Of a stretch of DNA of 64,000 nucleotides, positions 43,570 through 55,615 are shown piece by piece (within the stretch, counting starts at the first letter, position 1; every line of letters begins with the position of its first letter). The stretch is from Euphorbia lathyris. Its lineage: Eukaryota; Streptophyta; Magnoliopsida; Malpighiales; Euphorbiaceae. Below the pieces are notes generated by a model, which was given only the letters and a program-made list of their open reading frames with translations, was not told where the DNA came from and did not search any database. Both the position numbers and the translations under genes were made by a program. Where the stretch lies: NCBI RefSeq assembly GCF_963576675.1, contig NC_088915.1:85631501-85695500 (forward strand), given 5' to 3'.

Positions 43570-46500
43570 CTTCTATTTTCTTTTCTTTTTTTTTTCTAGA
43601 GCCGTCGGCAGTACCTCGATCGTTTGTGCTAACTTACCAGTTTGGAAGTGCCGATGTCTGAAACCATTTCGACTGTTATACACACACTAGTACGAACCCT
43701 ACAAGTTAACCTTGCAATGCTTTGCAAGATGTACAATGTTGAATGACGCTCGACACGACTGATACTTGTGAGATTGAGACGACCCTCATGATACGTAAAA
43801 TCCCCTATGACACTAGGTAAATGAGAGTGTACCCCGATGATATCCGTGACGTGTAGATACATTGGAGGGGTAGCGATATGAGTGGTGGGAATGGCATATT
43901 TGGTACATCGATACGACTCACGATCTAAAAAGAACAACCTAAGTGATCATGCCTGAGGTGTATGTGAGGGATTGCCATCCTTGGTAGTAATGACGTACTT
44001 CGAAGATACGCGGTGTTACATGGACTGATATGATTCTCATGGTATGTCCGAGACTCAAACAGACCGTGACGGAGACATGCGGGGCACTTGTCCATAGTTT
44101 ACTTGGTATTGATACTGATAACAGGGAACCGTCTTTCTGGGAAACATAAGTTTCCTGAAACAGGTCGACATAGAGGATGTGTCCTAAACTAGAAGCAAGC
44201 GGGACGAGACCACCGCATATGGGGTGTGGGTCAATGGTTAGTTTAAACCCAAGACACGAATATGTAGGCATACCAACGGAACCTTGGCGTGTTATGCAGA
44301 AAGTGGTGATGCACGGGACATGCCCTAAATAGGTTAAGGCATAGGGGAGACTCGAGTGACATATGTCATGTGCGCCAATCGTCAGCTTCTCCTGGAAAGC
44401 AACTATTACGATGATGGGTATTATCTGATGGGATAACGAACACGGAATTCCCGACACTCGAGGTACGAATAGGATGCATATGTCAACGTACGAGGTACGT
44501 GCCAATTATTAACTCCTACTTGGCTCACTAGCATCTTGACATAGTGGTTTGAAACGTGGTGCGTTCAGGAAATACGATGACGTACGTGGTATGCCTTAGA
44601 GGTAGCCAAAAGGCATGATGGGAGTCCCACTTGATGTGCCCCCACGATTGACTTATACGTAACTCACGAACGATGTGATGGCTTGATTTTAGGATTTCGA
44701 CCATTGTGGGGGAAATTCAACATGCTAGGTACGAGACACGAATAGGGTACGCATATGACACACGTATTATCTGACCAACTTTAGGTATAGATGAAGCACA
44801 AAGATGACTCAAGAGGTACCTTCTAACAACATTGGAGGTGTAAGCTCGACACGATACCGACACGTAGGGTGTGGTTCAAGGATTAACTTAAGCTAGGGAC
44901 CCAAGTCCCTCGATGGATTTACGGACATCAGTGCGTCCGGTAGAATGAGAGGTGTCCTAATCCGATCGAGGTATCAACGAGACGGAAATGAAGACTTACC
45001 TGGTGCGTGTCGAAGGTCAATTTGTTTCATAGCGCAAACCCGATGAAGATATGTTTTATGAGAATCACTAAAGATCTTACGCGGATATGTCTGACGTATT
45101 CGGTCCATCATTGATATTTGAGATACCAACGATGACACACAGGGTGGACATCCATAGTTCGACGGGAGCCTATTACTATGAGCAACTCGAGGAACAACGA
45201 GGACGCGAACCAAGACCTTCGAGGTAAGTGCCAAATGTTGGACTTAGCCGCGGTATGAACAACTCGATACTACTGATACGAGTGAGACTCAAATAGCGAC
45301 ACATAGGGCATGTGTCTCAGACACGTGGATAAGGCAATTCGGAGTTTGGGGGCACATGGACAGCGGTACCAATGATGTAGGGAGAGCGTGTCGAGGATTT
45401 GACGATAGAAACAAACCGATGTTTGAGACGTACTCCAGATATGAGTGACAATTTACAGGGCGTACGTCAAGAGTTTGATAGGAACCTCATGACATGAACG
45501 ACTCAGTGTGTCAAGGTATGGGCGGGATGCCCAAGATGTCCCATAGGGTACGTGCCTAAGGGTGTGACTTGGACTCGATGACATGAATCACTCTATATGA
45601 CAGGTACGGGCCAAAAGTTTAATTTGAACTTGTCGATACAAATGACTCGACATTGGGGGTGTAAGCAAGATGCACGTGATGACATATATGAACTTGCCCC
45701 AGATTCGACTGGAACTCAATAACATGAGTGACTCGACATTTGACATGCGAACAAGACGTACCGAACCGCATATGTGGGTGTGTGCCACAAGCTTAACCCT
45801 GACTGGATGGTATAAATGACTCAGTTTTCGACATGTGAGTAAGGTGCGAGGGATGACCTACGGAACGCGCGTCAAAGGTCGGTCCAGAATTGGATAGCCT
45901 AATGACATACTCGTGGGCTACAAATATTGACAAGGCGACATGTGGGGCACATTTTGACAAGGCCCAACGTATGACTAAAGCGCAAGTGGTGACATACGGG
46001 ATACGCACCGAAAGCTGATACGTGTTCGAAGGACTAGTGTCACATGTTTGGAATACTGATGTGTTACGATATATGATGACACACCTAGTATGTCTCATAT
46101 CGATTTGCCCATTTTTGAAGATGCGACAGTGTGTCTTAAGAAGGCCGAGGATGCGCGGGTTACCTTAGTACAATGACGTATCGATATACAAAGTACGGTC
46201 GAGAGTACCAATGGGGGCATGAGGATGACCTACTAGCTAAGAGATTAGTGCAATGACGCATGGATTTATTAGATGTGATGAGGTGACATATAAGGTGCCA
46301 GTTAAAATGCGGATGTGACACCATGACTTCGTGTGAAGCGTGCGTCAGAGGGTTAATGCGAACCTGGGGTCCGGATAGTGGGATGGTGTAATTATGATGA
46401 CCCACATGGCGCACCTAAAGGTACAAATGGGAAGCGTGGACAACATACCAGTAAAGGGTTCATTTCGAAGCTCAGGGTATTGCCCATAATTTTGAAATAC

Positions 46501-46855
46501 GGAGGTGCTATGTATGGACTACCTCCCCAGATGCGAATGACGACAGGTAAACGAGATTCGTGTGAAACAGTTCACTCGACCCTAAGGTTTCGATCTTACA
46601 ACCACATAACTTTGGAGTATAGGTGCACGGCGCACCGACACACGTGGCATGTCTTAGCGTGCGAAGGTCATGATGGCAACCTACGAGGTGAGGGGCATGG
46701 ATAATACAACAACGTAATTTGGAATCACTTAGTCATTGTGTATAGTGTGGCGACATCCGTGGGTATGTCTTGAGATACGAAAGGGAGGTGACGACGACCC
46801 GTGAGATTATGGTTCTATTTGAGATCAAGGTACCAGTCATAATCTTGAGATGTGT
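43570..46855 (-). repeat. Degenerate tandem-like repeats (about 85-90 bp) in the leader
   Basis: Variants of GACATGAATGACTCGACAT, GGTACGTGCC and GTGATGACATA recur in the same order through the block. ACTC(A/G) anchors at 45501, 45590, 45645, 45731 and 45819 give spacings of 89, 55, 86 and 88 bp. Units are strongly diverged. No gene is seen; short ORFs here do not resemble known proteins. Elements 3 and 4 lack this block. Confidence 0.55.
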
Positions 46856-47909
46856 TAACGGTCGAAATGATCGAGTCGTTAGTTAAAACCCGCAGTCTCG
46901 TCCATATGGTGCAATTATATGGTTTGGCTTAATTCGGCTTCGAGATTTTAAACGGGGTATACTCTCGTCCGAGGCACGTATTCAACGACATTGGTTTATT
47001 TTCTTTAACTACTCTCGGTATTGATATATCGTAGATTCGGAATGATTTTGGTCGTTTAGTTTTCTTTTCTTTATTTTCTTAGTCATCTGTACGGACACAT
47101 CCATTTCTCTTAAGAACGACACGAGGCATAACGTAAAAGCTCGTCTTTCATTCGGAAGGGACGGGCTACTTGTGTGAAACTTTTCACGTTACAACAAGGT
47201 CGTTCGAAACAGAAATGTTCTTCATTTTCGTTTCGTCGTGATCTCATTTTATCCCAATTTATTTAAAGAATGTGAATAACGGCTACCGTTAATATAGTCT
47301 CTTGTATCGAAATGTAACTATCCTTAACACCGAACCGATTCATACTAATACGTGCTTACGTCATAATGTATTTCCTGAACACGTGCCTTCGTCGGGACAC
47401 CGAAAGGGACAAGGCGGGTCGCACATGTTCATTCATATGAGATGACTAAGTCGTCTTTAGTTCAAATCGTTTCGATGTTTTGGGGTAATTAGTATGTCGA
47501 TTCATGAGTATATATTAACGTATCGTCTCATTTTCTTTACATAGTTTAGGATTAGACACGTATCATGGTGGTTTGAAAACACGAACTGATTCATTTATCA
47601 CATCAAAAATAGTAACGGGTAATCCTATGGAAACTTCTAAGGCTACTATATGCTGACACGGCTGACCGCGGGACCTCACAGGACCGCACAGATTTGCCCC
47701 TAACGAATGGATAGGGACCCTCTGGCGCCTTACTGTAAGGGGGAACTTACGCTATCCTCTTTCGAGCGACGAATGGACTCTCGCTAGAGGTTTCGCGGAA
47801 ATTACCCAAAGGGTTTGCAATAATGCTCGTGAATGCATACGAAAAGAAGTAAAACGATCCGTCCCCGTTAAGGGCTTAGTGCATGCCTTCCGGAATCAAA
47901 TTTCTCGCT
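46856..47909 (-). other. Leader of the non-autonomous element
   Basis: This is the reverse complement of the first 1.1 kb of the element 3/4 leader, for example the text around TGTCAGCATATAGTAGCC. Similarity ends near TCATTTCG(A/G)CCGTTA at about 46855, where the repeat block begins. Confidence 0.8.
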
Positions 47910-47927
47910 TCCCTAACAGAGTCGCCA
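47910..47927 (-). other. PBS of the non-autonomous element, two changes
   Basis: Minus strand TGGCGACTCTGTTAGGGA lies two bases from LTR-E. It differs from the other PBS copies at two places (C to T and G to A), which should weaken tRNA-Arg pairing. Confidence 0.8.
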
Positions 47928-47929
47928 CT

Positions 47930-50900
47930 TGTTAGACGAGGTGCCGCGGCCTAATCTCCCGGGCGGACCGGGGGGTGGACAACCTCATGGCGACATAAGC
48001 GGTGATTGGCGCCGAAAGCAACCAATCGTGGAATCAAACTGCTCGGTAGGACCGGAGCTCGGAGATATGGAAGAGTCGCCACCCACGAATGGGAAAATAA
48101 ACACCGATCCCTTGCGGGAGACCGGTGTGGGTTCGGGAAACTTAGGTACGAGCCGAGAAGGCTAGCTCCTTTCCGGAGAAAGCCTACTAGGCACCCCGAC
48201 ATCGCTCGGTTATGAACCACCGGCCTCCTACTCAGCATGTTAGGCGATAACGGACTAATCGTATACTTCTTTAAGTTTAAAATTCATTTGAAACCCTTTT
48301 CTTTCTCTTTTTAGAAACCTTTTTGAGCATATGATATTGAAAAGCCACATCAGTAAAGAATCACCCATTTATGTTTATACATACACAGAGAGGGGGAAGA
48401 AAGAAGTGATTTATTTACAACTGTATTAAATATTATATCGTGTGTTTATTCTACACTAACTTATTTCCCAAAAACGGATTTATTTACATGGTTCGCACTT
48501 TAATTGCCGTTGGAACGATATAGGTGCGTTTTAAAACCCCGTTTGATGAAGTTTACCCGAATCGCCGTTGGAACGACTCGAGTATTTGAAAACGTTTGAG
48601 ATAAAAAAACCTTTTAATGAGAAAACATGGGTAAACATACAAGTCAATTTTATTTTGTACAAATTCTTTAAGAAAATGGTTCAAAACTCTATTATTCGCA
48701 AAGAAAACGATTTTAATTACAATGATCCTTTAATCCGCCTTTGGAACGGATTAGGGTTTTAAAACTTGGTATATTGAAGACGATTTGAAATATTAACAAG
48801 AATAACTCCATTTATTTACATTACAAATCTAAAAAAACATTAGTTTAAATAATTTAATTGAAAACTCTCTTTTTGGTGATTTATTTTCCCCACTTACTTT
48901 AATGGACTCTTTAACTATTATAATTACAATAAACTAACATTTACACTCAAATGAAGCCCTTTTGAAACATGGACCCATGAATGGGCCAAAAGAATAAAGA
49001 AAATGGTTTTAGACCATATATATATATATATATGTATACATTTAAATCAAAAAGGAAGATAAGAAAATAAGATTTAACCAAAAATCACTATATGTATATG
49101 AAGATAATAAACACAATATATCTTATACTTTGAAATGTGAAAATAATAAGTAAATCCTATAACTAAGAAAGTAATACTTATCTAAAAATAATTTAACTCA
49201 ATAATCACTAAATAACCCAAATATTCTAAAAAAAACTATACATATATATACATAATTAATATAGTTTAAATATCAAAAATACAGTATGCTAATGTCTATT
49301 CATTATTTCTCAAAATATCAAGTAACTAATATTTAAATATAACCTAAGTTAATAAAAAAAGGGAAATACATATATATATATATTTATACTTATATTACAA
49401 AATAGAATAAAAAGAGATATACAAATATTCTAAAATAGATATATATACTAAAGTTCTAAAATAAATTGAAAAACATGTATTACATAATCATATATATATA
49501 TACTAAGGATTAAAAGTCTAAAAGTTAAGAAAAAGGAACTGAAATGGCATTTTTTACATTTTGGCAGATTTACCGACGGAAAATCCGTCGGTAAACAGCC
49601 TTTAGTGACAGAATTGGCAAATTACAGCAGCACTCCAATATTTTCCAGATTTGTTCAAAAGCCTTAAATTAAATCTAATTCAATCGTTTTGGACTTCCGA
49701 ACTACCGAAAATGGATCATAGTCGAAAACGGAAGTTCCTAACACGATGTTTTTATTTTAAAACATTATTTGGAAATTTCTTTTAAATTAAAAAAACTTAT
49801 AATTACAACGTTTTCGACACCCGAACTACCTTTTTATCGGATCACGGTTCGTATTGGGATGTCAAAACGAGGTTTTTATTTTAAAACAAAACCGAATTTT
49901 ATTTAACACGAAACGAAAATTAAATAAATATGCTAACTAAATAAAACGTGACAAAATAAATAAATGACTAAAGGAATAAAAAACTATAACATAAAAAAAA
50001 TAAATAGAATGAGAGAAATAAATTAAATAAAGAATCTAGTCCTCGGATAATACCTTTAATTCGGTATCTGACAGTCGAAGCCGATTGATTCCACGAACCG
50101 CGAGCTTCCGTTTTTTAATGAAAATTTAGTAAAAATTGAACTTAGGAAATTTGAAATTTTTGAGAAAAAAAATATTTTTCTCAAAAAAATCCACTCTCTC
50201 TCTCTAAAAATGTTTAGAGTGAGAAAGTTTTCCTCTTCTAAAAAGGCCTCCCCCCCTTTTTGCCTTGGGATCCGTGCCCTTATATAGGAAAACGGGTCCC
50301 GGAACTTTGGGCGACGCCCAAATAAAATTGGGCGTCGCCCAAAGTTGTTGGGCGCCGCCCAAGGCATGTTGGGCGGCCGCCCAACACTAAGTTGGGCTAC
50401 CGCCCAACATTGTTGGGCGGCCGCCCAACATTCGTTGGGCTACCGCCCAACAATGTTGGGCGGCCGCCCAACATTCGTTGGGCGAGCGCCCAACGCAACG
50501 TTGGGGCGCCCGTGCCCAACCATCGTTGGGCGTTCGCCCAACGTTCGTTGGTCGTTCGCCCGACGTGGTTGGGCGCTCGCCCGACGTGGTTGGGCGCTCG
50601 CCCGACGACCTTCGGGGCGCGCCTCGCGCCGTCGGGCATGCGCACCCCGTGGCCGCCGAGTGCGCGTTTCGTGCCGTCGGACGCTCACACGTCGCGGCCG
50701 CCGAACGCGTGCTTCGCGACACCGGGCGCGCACGCTCAATGGCCCACGAGAGCGCGCACCGTGCCACCAGACCCGGGCATTATTCGGACGTCAGGGGCGT
50801 GCCACTCGCAATGCGTCCGACGGACGCCGAGCGCACGTCCCGTGCCGCCAAGCGGGCGTTCGACCATTGTCGTCCGCGTGCAGGATGCCGCTAAGCACCC

Positions 50901-51024
50901 GTGCCCTGCCGTTAATTTTCTTTGCTTATTATTCTTTATATTTTTTCAAAAACTTTCGGAACCAATCGCTTCAACTGTCTTGTTTTCAGGTTTTCGTCAC
51001 AGGTCCTCCGACTCGGTGTCTACA
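47930..51024 (-). repeat. LTR-E: 5' LTR of the non-autonomous element
   Basis: The LTR is 3095 bp, with the plus-strand end GGTGTCTACA at 51024. U3 palindromes are at 50310-50615, TATATAA (minus) at 50280-50286. It is about 50 bp longer than LTR-D, mainly in the palindrome array. Element 3 PMD exon 6 sequence abuts it at 51025. Confidence 0.93.
50280..50286 (-). promoter_or_regulatory. TATA box of LTR-E
   Basis: Minus-strand TATATAA in the same inverted-repeat context as LTR-A and LTR-D. Confidence 0.65.
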
Positions 51025-52825
51025 GTGGCAAGGCGCCCCGCGGTCTCCACTCGCGTCCTCTCCTCGGCAGCAAGACGCCCCTCGGTCTCCACTCGCATCA
51101 TCCCCGACCAATGAGCGTTCCTCTCCCGATAGACCTGGCCGACCCTGGCATCGGCATCCCGCAGTGACTCACTCCGCCTCAGCTCATTTGCATGGAGATC
51201 GCTCTGTAAAAAATATATATATATAAGAAAAAGGAAGAAGAACAGACAACAACAGAAGTCATACATACATATGTGCATACATTCCACTACACTAAAATAA
51301 AATAAGAATACTCACCAGGTGGCCGGTGCAACGCAGGCTGAGCCGCTCTCTGAGATAACCCGATAACCCCACGTAATCAGTGCATGTCTCCCTCGAAGTA
51401 TGGAGGGCATCCGGGGGATCAAACGGCACCCTCGATGTGAAAACAGGAGGAGCTATCTCAACGCCGGCATAGGCCACTCCTGTCTCGTCGTAACGAACTA
51501 CCGAGAAGTCCCTCCCAAAGTCAGGGATAGGTACCCATAAGGGAGGCCACTCTGGCCGGGCAATGCCTAAGGACTCACCCGCATAATAGGAGGGCTCGCC
51601 CGCAGGCGTTCGAGCCTGAGCACCGTCGAAAAAGTCGGACATCCGAGCGCTCCTCAAGGAACCCTCCTGCATATAAAGACACAATGAGTATCCCTAACCA
51701 TCTCGTGAATAAAGAATAAAAAAGGGGTCGAACACTCACCGGGAGCTCCTCTCGACCAAAAACTGCCGGGACAGCCTCTGCTGAAAACACGTCCGTCCTA
51801 GGATCCACATCCATCGCAACCTCGAGGGCGTCCGCCGGAGTCAACAGCGTCGACAAATAGCGAGCACGACCCCCGGTATGGTCCCACACGTCTCGAGGGG
51901 CAAACTCACGGGTCAAGTCGCGACGAATGTCCGACAGGGGCATGGTCCTCACAGCAAACATGGACACGGGAATCTCGCCAGGCGACCAATGCGAGGCGCT
52001 AACCCCGGTGATGCCCCGATCGCCCAAATACCATGCCCGCACGCAGGGGCCTGTAAGTACGCACCGCTGCCCCTGGATGCGGGTAATGTAAGCGTAGTCG
52101 GGACTAAAGTCGAGGTCATCCCATCTGAATCGAATCTAAAAAAAAAAAGAAAAGTCACGTCCGATCAAACAAAAATCTAGCATAGTTAGAAGAGGTTTAC
52201 CTGCCCCAAGGTCCGCGAGTCAATCCACGCTAGGAATCGCGCCACTGTCCACCTCTCCTCGGTGCCCAGATCAAAATCACCCCACCGAGCCATAAGTGGA
52301 AGCCTAACCACCCGAGGCCTGCGCCTGCGTGTGCACGGAAGAATCCGCCTCTCGTAAGCCCAAACCTGCTCGTAGAAACAAAGGTTACTAACAGAAATCG
52401 CGAAAAGAATAAAGAAACAAGCTAAGGATGAACGATGTACCAGGAGAGCAAAGGTGTAACCACCGAAGTCCTTGCGCTTCCTGCAAGTCAAATCCAAAAA
52501 CTTGTACAGAAAAGCCAAGCCGGCTCCTGCCCAATCATAAGACGACACCACGTCCAAATCACGGAAGGCGTGGATAAGACCCGCGTGTATCGTCCCACTC
52601 TTGGTGCGGAAGATCGTCTCGCCCAAGGCATATAGAAGAAAGCTGCGGACGGCCCGATCCGTGTCGTCTATCCCGCAGGAGTCCCTGCGACTCAATAGTC
52701 CGGATGTGGTAATAAACTTCGTCGGAGAGGCCTTGACACCCGTGTAGACTCCGGGTCCAATCAAAGTAGATAGCTCGACGCGGTCGACCCGGGGACGCAC
52801 CATGTCGAAGAAGAGGGGAACCGGG
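51025..52825 (-). pseudogene. Antisense PMD gene of element 3, exons 2 (part) to 6 (part)
   Basis: Minus-strand exons are 52441-52825 (exon 2, cut), 52201-52365, 51740-52135, 51316-51666 and 51027-51203 (exon 6, cut). Lengths of 165, 396 and 351 nt equal those of element 1, and all introns are GT-AG. Exon 3 reads VWAYERRILP and exon 5 starts EGSLRSARMSDFFDG. No stop or frameshift was seen in the parts left, so this is the best preserved copy. It is broken on the left by LTR-E within the coiled-coil exon and on the right by LTR-F within the PMD core. Its promoter and exon 1 should lie beyond element 4, outside the window. Confidence 0.86.
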
Positions 52826-55595
52826 CGTAGACACCGAGTCGGAGGACCTGTGACAAAAACCTGTAAACAAAATATATAATAAGAAAAGAAAAGTTAATGT
52901 GAGTCACGGTCGTCAAGTGGACGGCTCGCGAGTGCTCAGCGACGTGGTGCGAGTGCCTAGCGGCAGCCGACGCGTGTCCGACGACAGTTGGACGCACACC
53001 CGGCAGCGTGGGGCGCACGCTCGACGTCCTTTGGGAGCTCAGACCCGGCAGCGCGGAGCGCGCGCTCGACGGTCGTGGGGCGCGTGCGCCCGACAGCGCG
53101 AGGCGCACGCCCGATGGCCGTTGGGCGACCGCGCCCGGCAGCCGCTGGGCGAGCGCCCAGCGACGTTTGGGCGGACGCCCAATGGTCGTTGGGCGCGCGC
53201 CCAACTGAAGTTGGCCGTACGCCCAAAGATAGTTGGCGTTCGCCCAACGAAAGTTGGGCGTTCGCCCAACCGGCTTTGGGCGACGCCCAATTTTATTTGG
53301 GCGTCGCCCAAAGCTTCCGGGATCCGGTGCCTATTTAAGGCACGGATCCCAATGCATTTAGGAAGGAGGATTTTTGGAGACTTTCTCACTCTAGACATTT
53401 TTAGAGAGAGAAAGTGATTTTTTTTAGAAAAATATTGTTTTTTCTCAAAAAGTCTGAATTTCCCAAAAGTTAAATTTTTACTAAAAAAGACGAAAAACAC
53501 AAAACCCGGAAAATCACGATTTGTGGAATCAACCGACTTCGACCGTCAATACCGAACTTGAGGTATTATCCGAGGACTAGACTTGTTTTATTTTATTTAA
53601 TTTATTTCCTGTATTTATTTATTTTTCATGTTATAGTTTTATTTATTTAGTTGTTTATTTATTTGTCACGTTTTATTTAATTTCCCGTATTTATTTATTT
53701 TTATCCCGTGTTAAATAAAAATTCGATTTTGTTTTAAAATAAAAAACCTTGTTTTGATATCCCAATATGAACCGTGATCCGATTAAAAGGTAGTTCGGGT
53801 ATTAAAAAACGTTGTAATTATAAGTTTAAAAAGATATTTCCAAATAACAAAAACGTCGTTTTAGGAAACTCCGTTATAGACTATGATCCATTTTTGGTAG
53901 TTCGGAGATCCAAAACGATCGAATTAGACTTAATTTAAAGCTTTTGAACGAATCTGGAAATTTTTGGACTGCTGCTGTAATTCTCCCTTTTCTGTCAGTA
54001 ATAGCAGATTGGCGACGGATTTTCCGTCGGTAATCTGCTGGAAAACGAAAATTCATCTTTTTAGCCCATTTTCTCCACCTTATGGTATTTGATTCTTATA
54101 TAGATAAGTATGTAATTATATAATATGATTATAAAAATTATTTTTGGGGTCATTTAACTATTAATTATCTATTATGTAGTTATTTACTCCATATTTGAAA
54201 TTTAATTTGTTTTGATTCATTATTTGTACATATATATATATATGTATATATATATATATTTTTTTTTTTGGGTTATCAAAATGTGGGGTTTAGCTATTAT
54301 TTGGGGAGGGGTTTTCTATATACTTATTATATCAATTTTTTGCATTTATGGTCTTCCATTACTTTTACAGAGTTTTAGTGAGGATGAAAATGTATTATAT
54401 TTTGTATTCTTTTTCATTTTCTTTATTATATCATATATTATTTCTCACTTATTTTTATATATAAATATATCCTTATTTTTAGATAAAATCATATATATAT
54501 ATATATGTATTTCTATTTTATTTTTGGTATACATGTATATATTCCAAATGAGTTTTACTTGGTGAATTTTGGTTTAATTGGTTCATTGGTGTAATTATGT
54601 GTGAATAAAGAGTTGATTGAGTGAAAAAGGGAAAATAAAATCACAAAAAGAGACTTCAATTTATTTATTTAAACTTAAGTTTTCTAGATATTCTTAAAGT
54701 GTAAATAACGTTTTCTTGACCTTTTTAAACTATTTCCAAAATATCACGTGTTGAAACCTTAATCCGTTCCAACGACGGATTAGGCGAACCTTGTAATTAA
54801 AATCGTTTTTATTGTAAATAATAAAGTTTTGAATCGTTTTCTTAAACGATTTGTACAAAATAAATTGACTTGTATGCCTAACCACGTTTTTGGGTTAAAA
54901 TTCTTTATTCCACGTCTTCAAACGCTCGAGTCGTTCCAACGGCGATTCGAGTAGATGCCATGTAAATCAACGGGGTTTTGAAACGTACCTAAATCGTTCC
55001 AACGGCGATTAAGGTACGAACCAGGTAAATAAACTCGTTTTCGGAGAGTGAGTTTAGTGTAGGGTTAACATGTGAATCGAAGCATAAGACACGCTGTAAA
55101 ATAAATCAATTCTTCCTTCTCCCCCTCTCTCTTTTATATATATATTTGGCATCAATGTAAATGGGTGATTCTTTACCAAAGTGGCTTTCAATAATATATG
55201 CTCAAAACGGTTTTCAAAACGAGAAAGAAAAGGTTTCAAATGAATTTTAAACTTAAAGAAATATGCGATTAGTCCGTTATCGCCTAACACGCTGAGTAGG
55301 AGGCCGGTGGTTCATAACCGGGCGATGTCGGGGTGCCTAGTAGCCTTTCTCTGGAAAGGAGCTAGCCTTCTCGGCTCGTACCTAAGTTTCCCGAACCCTC
55401 ACCGGTCTCCCGCAAGGGATCGGTGTTCATTTTCCCATTCGTGGGTGGCGACTCTTCCATACTCCGAGCTCCGATCCTGCCGAGCAGCTTGATTCCATGA
55501 TTGGTTGCTTTCGGTGCTAATCACCGCTTACGTCGCCATGAGGTGTCCACCCCCCGGTCCGCCCGGGAGATTAGGCCGCGGCACCTCGTCTAACA
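52826..55595 (+). repeat. LTR-F: 5' LTR of element 4
   Basis: It starts CGTAGACACCGAGTCGG, so the terminal TG has become CG, and ends CTCGTCTAACA, 2770 bp. U3 palindromes are at 53100-53312 and a weaker TATTTAA box at 53332-53338. The TA-rich middle (about 54100-54560) gives a false Ile/Tyr-rich ORF. Confidence 0.92.
53332..53338 (+). promoter_or_regulatory. TATA-like box of LTR-F
   Basis: TATTTAA lies between GGGATCCGGTGCC and GGCACGGATCCC. The arm has one extra G, and the box is a weaker match than in the other LTRs. Confidence 0.55.
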
Positions 55596-55597
55596 AG

Positions 55598-55615
55598 TGG
55601 CGACTCTGCTGGGGA
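55598..55615 (+). other. Primer-binding site of element 4
   Basis: TGGCGACTCTGCTGGGGA, identical to the element 3 PBS, two bases after LTR-F. Confidence 0.85.

Larger units (their letters stand above)
36007..51024 (-). mobile_element. Non-autonomous Tat/Ogre-like element on the minus strand (15 kb)
   Basis: In transcription order: LTR-E, PBS, 1.1 kb of leader, a 3.3-kb block of degenerate repeats, a short gag remnant, 2.3 kb without genes, 39-bp minisatellites a and b, polypurine tract, LTR-D. No protease, RT, RNase H, integrase or PMD sequence is seen. LTRs and minisatellites match element 1, so an element 1-type relative would have to supply the enzymes. It interrupts element 3. Confidence 0.85.

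Noticed and set aside
43939..46704. Several short ORFs in the degenerate repeat block
   Set aside because: They have no domain, no shared frame from unit to unit, and no copy elsewhere.
54212..54565. Ile/Tyr/Phe-rich ORF resembling a membrane protein
   Set aside because: It is low-complexity TA-repeat sequence in the middle of LTR-F; the other LTRs have no such frame.
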